64,000 nucleotides of DNA from assembly GCA_025201375.1 (NCBI GenBank), contig JAIWZP010000078.1, forward strand, positions 1 to 64,000, in the 5' to 3' direction. A program made the translations under genes and the position numbers. Source of the DNA: Gongronella butleri. Taxonomy: Eukaryota > Mucoromycota > Mucoromycetes > Mucorales > Cunninghamellaceae. Positions 22,481 to 34,500 of this stretch are shown piece by piece (positions within the stretch are counted from its first letter, which is position 1; each line of letters begins with the position of its first letter). A model generated the notes under the pieces. The model was given only the letters and a program-made list of their open reading frames with translations, ran no database searches and was not told where the DNA came from.

Positions 22481-23438
22481 ATGAAGGTCCGTACGCGCAT
22501 AGTGGGTGGACTTGCCGCCGTGTGCCTGTTGGGCGTGCTGGGTGTGTTTGCCACATACAGGCACGTGTTACGCCAAGGTAAGGGAGGAAAAAATAGGAAT
22601 TGTGAGATGGAACGGCCATTCTGACCCCTTCCCTTTTGCTTCGTAGCTATTCAAGATGTCGCGGTGGAGATGCGGTCGACGCCCTTCAGCTGGCTGGCCA
22701 TGATGGGCGTGCTGATCCTAACGTCGATACCGCCGGTCATTGGTTTTACATTTACGGCGTCGCTCACGGGCTTTATCTATGGTGTCCCTGGCGGCTTCCC
22801 TATTGTGATTTCCGGTAAATTCAGGCTAGCGGCCCAAGCAGGCACATGCCACAATGCTCACGTCTGTTCTTGTGTCACAAAGGGGCGTTTGTGGGTGCAA
22901 TGACATGTTTTCATCTGATCCGTCGCTATCAAATTACGCGCTTCATCCGCCTGTCCCCCTCCAAGCAAGAAAAATACCAGGCGATCCAGGACGCCATTGA
23001 ACAGGGCGGATTGCGCGTAACGAAAAATAAAAAAGAGGGAAAAAAAAAGGCGCGAAATTGACGTTTTTTTTGTAGATCATGCTTCTGATCCGCCTCAGTC
23101 CGATTCCATGGCCCATCACGAACATGATGCTGTCAGTTTTACCGACCGTGACGCCCCGGCAATTCACGATCACGGCATTTGTGTCGGCGTTCAAGCTGTG
23201 CTTGGAGGTTTGGGTCGGATCGCAGCTGGCCGACATTGCCAACCCCGACCTGCCCGAGTCTGCGCACCGCGTCGCTGTCATCACCATGCTGGTCAGCGTG
23301 TTCATCCTCGTTGCCGTCGCCTATTGGCTGTACCGCGTCTCCATGCAAAAGGTCAATGCCATCGCAAAGTCAAGACCCTATGATGACGAGGAGAAGCACG
23401 TCGCCACACTTGCGCTGCCAACACACAAGGCTGACTAG
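22481..23438 (+). CDS. TVP38/TMEM64 family (VTT domain) membrane protein
   Basis: 253 residues from exons 22481-22577, 22647-22814, 22883-23016 and 23076-23438. An N-terminal membrane segment is followed by WLAMMGVLILTSIPPVIGF, the re-entrant-loop region with GVPGGFPIVISGAFVGA, and RLSPIPWPITNMMLSV, all typical of the VTT/DedA-like fold. Another helix (VAVITMLVSVFILVAVAYWLY) precedes a charged cytosolic tail. Relatives such as yeast Tvp38 sit in Golgi or ER membranes, and VTT proteins have been linked to lipid scrambling; the activity of this one is inferred only. AATAAA lies at 23501. Confidence 0.88.
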
Positions 23439-23500
23439 CGTAGTCGTCTTCCACACTCAGATCCCCCACATCCATTCCATACTCTCTCGCCTATAGCTTC

Positions 23501-23506
23501 AATAAA
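23501..23506 (+). terminator. Polyadenylation signal of the VTT gene
   Basis: AATAAA 63 bp after the stop. Confidence 0.55.
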
Positions 23507-23838
23507 ATGCAAAATTCAACATTTTTCTCATTTTTTTCGCTGACCCAACCTTGATGTCATTGCCGGGACACGCGTTTTCGATTCTTGGTGCAGATTTGCG
23601 CGCTCAGGAGTCAGGACGAAATAGAACAGCACATGATGAAATGTCGATTTTTTCGACAAAAGGCCAACATTGTCTTATTATACTGTATGAACCCCGGTTT
23701 TTACTGTATCATAGTCGTCTGCTGTACAAAAAAGAGCGTCGAAAATGCGCAGTTCATGATCAGTAGAAATTGATGGTCAAGTCATCATTCGTAAAAACGA
23801 AAAAGTGCAAAACGGGTGTTTCTTTTTTTTTTTTTTTT

Positions 23839-24036
23839 TTACGCGTTCGTCGCCATGACTTTTTTCGCCTTGTATTGTTGCTCTGCCTGTGCAAAGCGAA
23901 GCGCGTGTGACATTGTGAGTTTGGTTTTGGCTTTTGGGAGAGCAGAGAGCGCCATGGTATCCTTGATCACGTAGTATTCATAATGCAGGCGAGCAGCTCT
24001 GCGACGCGCGCTTTCGTCAAGCACGCCATTGTTAAG
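23839..24036 (-). CDS. Possible small gene, last exon only (unknown)
   Basis: An open stretch of about 65 codons ending in a stop, with a helical, charged composition (LDESARRRAARLHYEYYV, then LTMSHALRFAQAEQQYKAKK) that looks more like a protein than shadow frames do. No family recognised. The 5' end is unresolved. A splice to an upstream exon at 24301-24221 (MKMAQPLKKAPAP) keeps the frame, but that exon lies antisense to DPM2 exon 2 and needs a long 184-bp intron. The stop also lies within GCGTAAAAAAA, which resembles a donor, so the gene could continue downstream. The local neighbourhood is only 145 bp from the DPM2 start. Confidence 0.3.
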   Translation of the reverse strand, partial: LNNGVLDESARRRAARLHYEYYVIKDTMALSALPKAKTKLTMSHALRFAQAEQQYKAKKVMATNA

Positions 24037-24180
24037 CTGCCTTTTTTGGCCTGCCCTTGGGCCCTGTCACGGGGGCATGCCTGGCACTCAATTTCCACCG
24101 CATTTTGCCACGTCGAGCGCTCTTTTTTTTTTCTTTCTTTCTCGTCTTTCTTTCGCATAAGCATACCCCCCTTTTCAACC

Positions 24181-24606
24181 ATGGTATGGACGAGCTATAT
24201 ACAAGACGCGGCGCTCTGACCTTGTTTTCTTTCCTGTAGAGCTCGAGTACAGACAAACTGGTAGGCGCTGGTGCCTTTTTCAGCGGTTGGGCCATCTTCA
24301 TCTATTACACCTTGTGGTCCATGGTGATGGTAAGGCCACGAGCGCGGTTCGCGTTCTCTTGGTTGCGACGAGAGAGCACGTGCACTTCAAAAAAACACGC
24401 TCTCACCTATATTTTTTTATTCATTTTATTTTTATGCAAAGCCCTTTGTGGACGAGAGCAACCCGTGGCAAGACTACTTCCCGCCTTTTGAATATGCCAT
24501 TCGTTTGCCTTTTGCGGCCCTTGTCTTTGGCCTCGTGGGTATCATGGCCGTGTTCGCGTACGCGTCGACGAAACAAAAGACCAAGCAGACAAAAAAGGCA
24601 AAATAA
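24181..24606 (+). CDS. Dolichol-phosphate mannosyltransferase subunit 2 (Dpm2)
   Basis: 85 residues from exons 24181-24183, 24240-24329 and 24442-24606. The coding part of exon 1 is only the ATG; the intron follows immediately. The protein has two membrane helices (VGAGAFFSGWAIFIYYTLW and YAIRLPFAALVFGLVGIMA) joined by a lumenal loop with PFVDESNPWQDYFPP and ending with the basic tail KQKTKQTKKAK. This is the layout and length of DPM2 (84 residues in human), with PFxD and the YF-P-x-YA segment conserved. Dpm2 stabilises the Dpm1 synthase in the ER and supports GPI-anchor synthesis. The start is inferred: no other ATG gives an in-frame beginning. Confidence 0.85.
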
Positions 24607-24838
24607 ATAAACGGCACGCGTGATTCTCTCTTTTTTTTCCATCGTGAGCGCGTCTTTTGTGATCAGGGGGAGGAGGTGCACGTTCAATTCCTGGGCGGAT
24701 GCGCAGGAGAGGCATGAAATGCGGAGATTCAAATTCGGAAGTGTGTGTGGTGTGGCTTGAAATGAGGTTAAAGAACAAAGCGGGCTCGTTTTGCGCCTCT
24801 TTCTTTCGCTTTTTTTTTTTTTTACATTAATTTTTGCA

Positions 24839-26220
24839 ATGGTTGGCACGACGAATCTACCGGAAAATGTCGAATTCCTTCGTCAGCGCGTGCTTGTTGA
24901 GAAGGATCGCGTGACGAGTGTGAGCGGCAGCGACTATCCCCACCAATACCCTGGGATCAGCAACGTCTGGGATCTCGAGGCCTTTAAAGAGGTAACAAAG
25001 CGACGCGCAGCGTGCCCAAATGGCCGTTGTTGACAGGCCCCTCTTTTTTCTACTCGCAGAATTTCAAGGTGACCATCAATCGCCTGTCTGACCACAGCAT
25101 TGAATTTGATTTGATTGGCATTGATGCCTCCATTGCCAATGCTTTCCGTCGTGTCATGATTGCCGAGGTAAAAATAAAAGGAAAAAGAGATTGCCGTGGC
25201 TTGAGCACTTAACCCTTGACCCTTTTGATGCTGCAGGTGCCTACAATGGCCATTGAGAACGTTTACGTGATGAACAACACATCGATCATCCAGGACGAGG
25301 TCTTGGCGCATCGCCTGGGTCTAATTCCCATCAGGGCGCCTCCCGAGTGCTTTGACTATCGAACGTGTAAGTTGTCAATGCCTTGCCTATTAAGCTGCCA
25401 CTGCTTTGCCTTTTAAGATGCCAATGCTCATCTGATTCTAATTGATTTAGCCGATGAGAACCCCACGGATCTCAACACACTCGTCTTCAAGCTCAAGATC
25501 AAGTGCCAGCGCAATCCCCAAGCTGACGAGAACGAGACCGACCCCAAGAAAGCATTCATCAACAGCCATGGTAAAGCATGATTTCATGGGCGCGCAGAAA
25601 AAAAAAAAGGAAAAAGAGGAAAAAAAAAAAACACAGAATTGACGCGTCTAACCCGTTAATTTTTATTCTCTTGATTAGTATATTCGCGCGACTTGGTCTG
25701 GGAGCCCAAGGGCAATCAGCAAGAAAAGTTTGCGGATGAGAAGATTGGCCCTGTGCAAGATGATATTTTGATTGCCAAGCTGCGCCCTGGCCAGGAGATT
25801 GACATGGAGCTGCACTGCACCAAGGGCATTGGCAGAGAACACGCCAAGTGGTCGCCCGTGGCCACGGCGTCGTACCGATTACTGCCGAGCATCGAGATTC
25901 TCGAGCCCATTGAGGGCGACGACGCGATCAAGTTCCAGAATTGCTTCCCCGAGGGTGTCATCAAGGTGGTCAAGCAGGGCGGCAAGTCTGTTGCCAAGGT
26001 TGTCAATCCGCGCAAGGACACCGTCAGCCGCGAGTGCCTGCGCCACCCCGAATTCGAAGGCAAGGTGCGCCTGTCGCGCTTCCGCGATCACTTTATCTTC
26101 AATGTCGAATCCACCGGCATCATTCCTCCTCAAGACATCTTTGTGCGCTCGCTCGATGTGTTTTTGGAGAAGATTGAGCACATCCGACCAGCATTGGACA
26201 AGGTCACGAGCAACGCGTAG
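24839..26220 (+). CDS. RNA polymerase I and III subunit AC40 (Rpc40/RPAC1)
   Basis: 350 residues from exons 24839-24991, 25060-25167, 25237-25366, 25451-25570 and 25679-26220. The dimerisation half of the alpha-like fold is visible as [60 protein letters not shown] and LGLIPIRAP. The insert domain includes [14 protein letters not shown] and [16 protein letters not shown]; the C-terminus ends in [16 protein letters not shown]. It pairs with AC19 to start assembly of Pol I and Pol III. The start follows a T-rich leader, and the first residues ([18 protein letters not shown]) fit the family. Convergent with the DAHP synthase gene; AATAAA at 26337. Confidence 0.95.
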
Positions 26221-26336
26221 ACGTTTTTTCTTCCTTTTATTCGTTTTTTTCCACATTTTACATATTCCTCGGCATTTGAACATCCCCAACTCACCCCTTC
26301 CGCACCCTCTCTTTCTTCCTCACTTTTGCGCATTGT

Positions 26337-26342
26337 AATAAA
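26337..26342 (+). terminator. Polyadenylation signal of AC40
   Basis: AATAAA 117 bp after the stop, in the 307-bp gap between convergent genes. Confidence 0.55.
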
Positions 26343-26527
26343 GCTCTTTTTTTTATCTGAAAACGTTGAAAATGGTTATCGTCGTTGCAAATGTCGAGAT
26401 TTATTATTTATTGGATAAAATAGAACAACTGGAGGGAGGACAACAAGGGGATGGGGAGGAAGGACAGACAACAAGAATACATTGACAAGTAGGGATGCGA
26501 CTTTTGTCGGGCAATTCTTTTTTTTTT

Positions 26528-27857
<1,330 letters not shown>

Positions 27858-28113
27858 GATTGAGTGGGAAAAAGGCAATGCAGCCAAAGGAGACTTGGAT
27901 GGTTTGCAGAAAAAAAAAAAAAGAAAAAAGAAAGAGAAAAAAAGGGCTTCCAATACACAAAAAGGCTGGGGGGCTCCCTTTCAATTTTATCCGTACACTA
28001 GCGCGCGAATTGAAAGAAATTCGGCGATGGTGATCTGACACCCGATTTTCATGCAAACGAGAGAGCGCTGCCTGAAACTCTCCTGTTTCTCTTGTTTTTC
28101 AGCACTCTATGCC

Positions 28114-29055
28114 ATGATCCCAACACCGGACCTCTCGCACCTGACTCGCGACGACTTTGACCACATTTACGAGCCTGCCGGTAAAGAACGGGATCGTGAC
28201 AACTCGCCAATTTCCCGCGAAATGTTCTCAAACTCGCTTTTTTTCGCGCGAATTTTTTTCTCGTCTTTTAGAGGACACTTTTTTGTTGTTAGATGCACTT
28301 GAGGAAGATGCCGCGGCACTCAAGGCTATGGGACCTTGTTTGTGCTTGGAGATCGGGTAAACACAGCACCGTCAGTGCATTTTTCTTTTTACATTATTGG
28401 TTCAGGCCGGCTGCTCTCCCCCCGTTGCCATTGCTATGACGTGCAGGGCACTGACGCCTTTTTTTTCTATTTTACAGATCAGGGTCCGGGTGCGTCACCA
28501 CTTTTTTGGCCAAGATCATGGGCTCTCAAGCCGGTAAGTTGCTCGGATCGCGTGTTTCTTTTTTTTTTCTTTTTTGCTTATCGGATGGAATGTCTGATTT
28601 TATTTTTAGTTTTTCTGACGACTGACATCAATGCACGCGCGTGTGTGGCGACGCAGCGCACGGTGCGAGCCAATCAAGCGGGCAACGTGGATTCTGTGCA
28701 AACATCGTTGGTGGACGGCCTTTTGACGCGTCTCCAACATCGCGTCGATATTTTGTGCTTCAATCCGCCGTATGTGGTGACGACTTCCGAGGAAGTGGGC
28801 AGCCACGGGATCGAAGCCGCGTGGGCCGGCGGCATTGATGGCCGCGAGGTCATTGACCAGCTGTTGCCGCTTGTCGCGCAATTGTTGTCGCCCAAGGGCG
28901 TGTTTTACCTGTTACTGATCAACGAGAACCGCCCAAAAGAGGTCATGGCCATCCTGGAAAGTCATGGACTGGTGTGCCACCTGCAGCTCGATCGCCGCGC
29001 AGGCCGCGAGAGGCAATTCATTGTGAAAATCACGCGTCCAGCCCCCTCATCTTAG
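28114..29055 (+). CDS. eRF1 glutamine methyltransferase catalytic subunit (Mtq2/HemK2)
   Basis: 217 residues from exons 28114-28180, 28272-28356, 28478-28533 and 28610-29055. It shows an N-terminal HIYEPAEDTFLLLDAL, the SAM-binding EIGSGSGCVTTFLA split over an intron, TDINARA, and the catalytic NPPYV (residues 121-124), all typical of the N6AMT1/Mtq2 branch, which with Trm112 methylates the GGQ glutamine of release factor eRF1. The length matches the family (about 215-220). An ATG five bases upstream is in another frame and closes at once. Confidence 0.93.
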
Positions 29056-29552
29056 ACTTGACTCTTCATTGTCAATCCGTGGCGCCATCCCCCACCCCAA
29101 GTTTAGATTTGTGTCATAGAAAATCCTGTAATATACCTCTTTTTCCACATCAAGCTGATTTTTTTTGTTTTTTTTTAATTTTGCGCGACCAATGCAAGGG
29201 GGTGGTATTTTCAAAATCACTTTCTTGCTGGAAAATCGTATTTTGTGGTGGCGCAGGTGTCTATGTGATGCAACAATGGGGAAAAAAAATCGTCAATAAC
29301 TCTTGAATGTATAAAAAAGAGTAAAATCTTGCAAATGAATGCATTGCATTCCCTTGTCACCAATCGTTGCTCTTCCTTCGATGCAATTGATGATGATGAC
29401 AAGGGAGTAAAGGGAGCAGTGGCGTGCTTATTTAGGCTAGATGGGAGAAAAGAGGCCAATTTTGGCAAAATAGACGCTAGGTCACGCGTTTATTGAGTGT
29501 GGATGATGGTGGAAACAGGAGGGGAATACAAAATACAACGGCGGAAAGGGGT
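29056..29552. other. Intergenic region between convergent genes
   Basis: About 0.5 kb of mixed sequence. No gene or RNA seen. Confidence 0.4.
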
Positions 29553-30219
29553 CTACGCGAGCTTTGGATAGTTTGAAGGGGAATTGGACGCGGATGAGGG
29601 TGGTGCGATCAATGCGGGCCAGTGGACGAGGGTATGGTAGGCATTTCTGTTGGCAAAAAGAGAGAAAGAAGAAAAAAACAAAGTGTGAGGTGAATTGAAG
29701 GGCGCGTTTCTCGTCAAGACACTCAAATTGCCCAATGTTGCCTTACGAGAACCAGCGGCCAACGCCATGTTTGATTCCACGCAAAAAGCTGGATGATTCG
29801 CGAGCGGCTGCTTTGCGCTGGCCACGCGGCATGCGGTACCAGCGCCATGCGTGGCCAGCAATGCACCAGACAAAACCATTGATGAAGGGCATGATGACCT
29901 GGTCTTTGACGACGGCGGACAAAAAAATGGTGGTGCGCGACGCGCCTTGCTCCTTTAGCGCGTTCACACTGCGCTCAAATTGCTTCTCGAACCGCTGGTC
30001 AGGCACAGACGGCCGAGCGAGATGAAGGCGGCTGCCACGGCGTCGACGTTCGTCGTCCGAGTCGTCGTCTTCGTCCCAAGAGTCGCCTTGCAAGGCGCGT
30101 GTCTCGGCCAAGATGTCCTGCTCGCGCTGCTGCATTTCCCGCAAGCGCTGACGGTCCAATTCGTCCTTCATAACGCCAGATAGCTGCTGTTTAAGTTGTT
30201 CCTCGGCGGCTGGGTCCAT
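29553..30219 (-). CDS. Unnamed protein with coiled coil and one hydrophobic segment
   Basis: 188 residues from exons 30219-29747 and 29646-29553. Residues 1-45 form a charged coiled coil (LKQQLSGVMKDELDRQRLRE), residues 46-57 are very acidic (WDEDDDSDDE), followed by RRRRGSR. A hydrophobic stretch near residues 96-125 (IFLSAVVKDQVIMPFING, then FVWCIAGHAWRW) could be a membrane helix. The tail is Pro/Ser-rich. I do not recognise the family with confidence. The PFING core after an acidic N-terminus recalls Mim1-type mitochondrial outer-membrane insertases, but the rest does not clearly match. Both splice sites keep the frame. Confidence 0.65.
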
Positions 30220-31518
30220 GGGGGGTGAGCAAAAATACGAAGAAAAACGGTAAAAAAAAAAAAGCGTGTGTGTCAAAAGAAAAGAGACAACAACTCAGCT
30301 ACCCAGGGCCCGGCCGACAAATTGGCCCACCCACAGACCCTTTCCACTTTGAATTGAGGCAAGGCTCAATCTCCTTTTTTTTTGGAATTGTCCTGTCGAT
30401 CTGCCCAATTTTTGCCTTTTTCTCGACTCAATTCACTCGCCCCTCCCTAACTCCTCCCTTCGTTTGTTGTATGCGTGCAATAAAAGACGAATTGAACAAT
30501 AGAGGCATGAACGATGACGAAGAAAGACGCGTTGAGAGACAGGTCATGCGTCATGCATCGAATTACATTCTTTATTTGGCGCATTGTTGTCCATCTTCTC
30601 GTTGTTCTGCCAAGAAAAAAAATCGCAATGGCAACATGGAACGAAAAAAAAAGGCCGGCCACCACTATGATGCCCAACCACATGCGCCAAATGGGCTGCC
30701 AGCTTCTTCCAAACGCGCAAATGGCCGAATTTTAGCGAAAAAGAATCCCAGTTCACCATCGGCGCTTCTCCACTCTACAAAGAGGACGCGCATGAAGCAC
30801 AGTGGACATTTTGGTCAACGTTGTGATCGACCCGTGACGAATAGTGCTTAGCGCGCCATCTCGAGCCGGCCAGATCAGGTGCGAGGCAGATGGAGGATGA
30901 GCGCAGCAAAGCTGAATTGCGCGGCGCGGCAGCGGCGTTTAAAAGTTGCTTTCTTGTTCAAGAACGCATACCAAATAAGGCAATTACGACATTGGGCGCC
31001 CCTCTCCTTAGGCACAAAAGCAAAAAAAAAAAAAACAGAGGCACCTTTTTCATGATCTGGACTCGGTACAGACTATGCCAAGAAGGGTTCTCGTGTCATC
31101 TCTGTGGCACATTGCAAAGCATTTTACAAAAAAATGGGCTTCTGCGCCAAGCAATGCAAGCCCACCTCGCAATAAATAAATGAAAAAAGGGTGGGCACAA
31201 GCAAAAAGTGGGTGTTGATCGAATGCAAAACCCATACGGCGGGTACCAAAAAGAAGTCGAGAAAGGGAGACAAGACCCCTGAGTTCCAAAAAATATAGCC
31301 TTCTCTTGCTTCTTTTTTTTTTTACTTTCTTTTTTCTTTTTTGCTTTTTTTCCACTTGTTTTAGCTTTTTGTCTCATTTTTTTTTTATTTGTGCCTTGGG
31401 TGCCCTTTTTTTCTCTTTCCAGTCGCTCGCTCCTCTTTCTCTTTTCTCTCTTTCCCCCTTTTTTTTTGCACTTCAAGAAATCGGGACCGAGTTAGATTTT
31501 ACGGCCTTTCCCGAGTAA
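30220..31518. other. Intergenic region upstream of the flippase gene
   Basis: About 1.3 kb. A 208-residue plus-strand frame (30225-30851) overlaps the 5' end of the preceding gene's promoter, is low in complexity at its start and shows no domain; not called. 31310-31470 is a strong pyrimidine tract just before the flippase start. Confidence 0.4.
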
Positions 31519-34500
31519 ATGAGCACCGACGACAGCCAGCCTTATTCTCAACGGCACTCGGGCGGCGAGCATCAGCAAGACGGCGCGAGTAGCCTTCACA
31601 CTGGACGCGGGTCGGTGGCATCCCGCACGTTGCGGCGGTCCATGACGGCATCGTTGCGGCGGTCGACGTCTGTGCGGCTGCGGCCTGTGGCGTCTGGCAG
31701 CCGGCGCGTGTATTTTAACTTGGAACTTGCACCTCAGGACTGCAAAAGCGGCGGCAAGGGCGGCCCAAAGCAAAGCTTCGTGACCAATCGCATCCGCACG
31801 TCCAAATACACATGGTACACGTTTGTGCCAAAGAATCTATTCGAGCAATTCCGCCGCGCCGCCAACATGTACTTTTTGATCATGGCCATCATCCAATTGC
31901 TGCCCATGTTTGGTGTCAAATCGCCTGTCTTGACCCTGTTGCCTATTTGTGCCGTCGTCTTTATTTCGGCCGTCAAGGACGGCTTTGAGGATTACCAGCG
32001 ACACAAGGTCGATGCCCGCTACAATTCCACGCCAACGCGACGCCTGCACGGCTACACCAATCCCAATGACCACGACGCAAAAACGACGAAAAAGAAGCAC
32101 AAAAACGACGAAAATGACGAAAATGACGACAACGCGCGCACTGGCAAGTTTGCCACGGTGCTTTCAAAGGACGTGCGTGTGGGCGACTTGCTCCTGCTAC
32201 GCAATGGCGAAAGCTGCCCAGCAGACTGTATCCTTCTTGCCAGTGCAGACAGCGAGCACGGCATTTGCTTTGTCGAAACAAAGGATTTGGACGGTGAAAC
32301 CAATCTCAAGCCGCGCACCGCCGTCGCATCCACCATGCACGCCCAAAACGGCGACGATTGCCTCGACCAGCACTTTTACATCGAAAGCCCTGCACCCACG
32401 CCCGATCTGTACAGCTATCAGGGCACCATGGTCATGACAAACGACACAAACAGCTGGAAAGAATTATCAAAATTGCCTCTTTCCATTGACAATTTGCTCC
32501 TGCGTGGCCATGTCGTCCGCAACACCCCCTGGGCCATCGCCATCGTCGTCTTCACCGGCACAGATACCAAGATCATGCTCAATTCCGGCGAAACACCAAG
32601 CAAACGCAGCCAGGTCGACAAAAACATGAATTCAGAGGTAACAAGACCCAAGAACGAAAAAAAAAGACACCATGTGTCTCATTTTCCCCCTGTCGTTTTG
32701 TAGATCTTTATTGCCTTTGCCGTCCTCATACTGCTTTGTTTGGTATGTGCCATCATGGCCGGCGTCATCAAGCAGCAAAACGACGGCATGAGCGGATCAT
32801 CCCTCTTCACACAGCGCAGCGAGTCCCCTACCTACTTTGGCTTTCTCAATTTCTGGTAAAAAAAAAAAAAAAGAATCGTCCATGGCTGTCCAGGATCATG
32901 GAATTCACTCGTTTTCCGTCCCTTTTTTTTCCAGGTCGAGCTTGATCATTTTCCAAAACATCATCCCAATCTCGCTCTACGTGTCCATTGAATTTGTAAA
33001 GACATTTCAGGTACTGCAGAAACAAAAACAAAAAAAAAAAAAAAGGAGGCAAACTTGCTTCAATTCATGCATATGCACCCGTCCAATGCATTTTGTTTAA
33101 CCTGTCCTATTTTTATCCCCTTGATCTTCTGTCTCACTCTGTCTCTCTTTTTAGGCATTTTTCATTTGGAGTGACCTTGACATGTGGGATGATGAATCAA
33201 AGTCGCCCTGTATCCCTAAATCGGTACGATTCACTTTTGTTTTTTTTATGGGCGCGTCATGAGCTGTACCCCTGCTAAACCCGCCTGTTTTTTTTAAAAA
33301 AAAATTCTAGTGGCATCTCTCGGACGATCTTGGGCAAATTGAATACATGTTCTCGGACAAGACGGGCACATTGACGCGCAACATGATGGAATTCCGCGAA
33401 TGCTCGATCAATGGCCAACGATATGGCAACAACAACTTTGCGCCCGAGACTGAAGCTGCGCGTGGCGCGCGCATCCGTGATCAGCAAGATCAGCAACAAG
33501 GCACCGACCCTGAGAAGCCACATGTCGACCATGACGACGAATTGGGCGACAACAGCCACGACAATGGTCAAGCCGCGCGCCTTGCGGTGCTTGACGAGTA
33601 CAAGGAGGCCATGAAACAGCTTTTCCAGCCAAAATACGCGAGCACCGACGAGCGGCATCTGAGTTTTGCCGATCCACAGCTGATGAAGGATCTGCAAGAC
33701 GACCAAACGGATCATGGACACGCGCTACACGACTTTTTCACACTGTTGGCGCTGTGTCACACGTGTGTTGTGGAACGATTAGACAAGCAAGGCAACACCG
33801 TGCAATCAGAGCTCGAGGACGACGACGATGTGCGCCACTTGGAGCGCGAGATGACCGAAATAGACCAACAGCAGCAACAACAGCAGCCGCAATCGTCGCA
33901 ACACACGTCATCAACGCTGTCCACGGGTGGCGGCAAGCGCAAGCATCGATGGCGCCGCGGTAAGCCAAGCAGAAGACATAGCACGAGTAGCCGGCCCGAA
34001 GTCCAAGAAGACAAGGACAGCGACGTTGAGAAACGATTGGCCGAGGAACGATTGAAACGCGTCGATCCAACGGTTGACGAGCAACTCGAATACAAGGCCG
34101 AATCGCCCGACGAGGCTGCTCTCGTGCAAACGGCCAAGAACGTCGGTTTTGCCTATTTGGGTCGTGGCGCGCACAACAAGGAAATGTTGGTCGATATTCT
34201 CGGCACGCAATACGCATTTGAATTATTGCACGTTTTCGAGTTTAATTCCACGCGCAAGCGCATGAGCGTCATTGTGAAGCGCCCGGCTCCTTGGAACGAC
34301 ACCGTGCTTTACTGCAAAGGCGCAGACAACATCATGTTCAGCCGCCTTGACGCGTCTTCGCCCCTCAATCAGGCGCGCATGCAGCAAACTCAGCACGATA
34401 TTGACGAATATTCGCGAAATGGCTTGCGCACCCTCGTTCTCGGTTATCGCGTGCTCGATTCTGACAGCAATGCACGCAATGCGTTCCGAGATTGGCAAGC

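Noticed and set aside
30225..30851. 208-residue plus-strand open frame
   Set aside because: Low-complexity Lys-rich start, no domain, and it opens within the promoter of the neighbouring minus-strand gene; likely chance.
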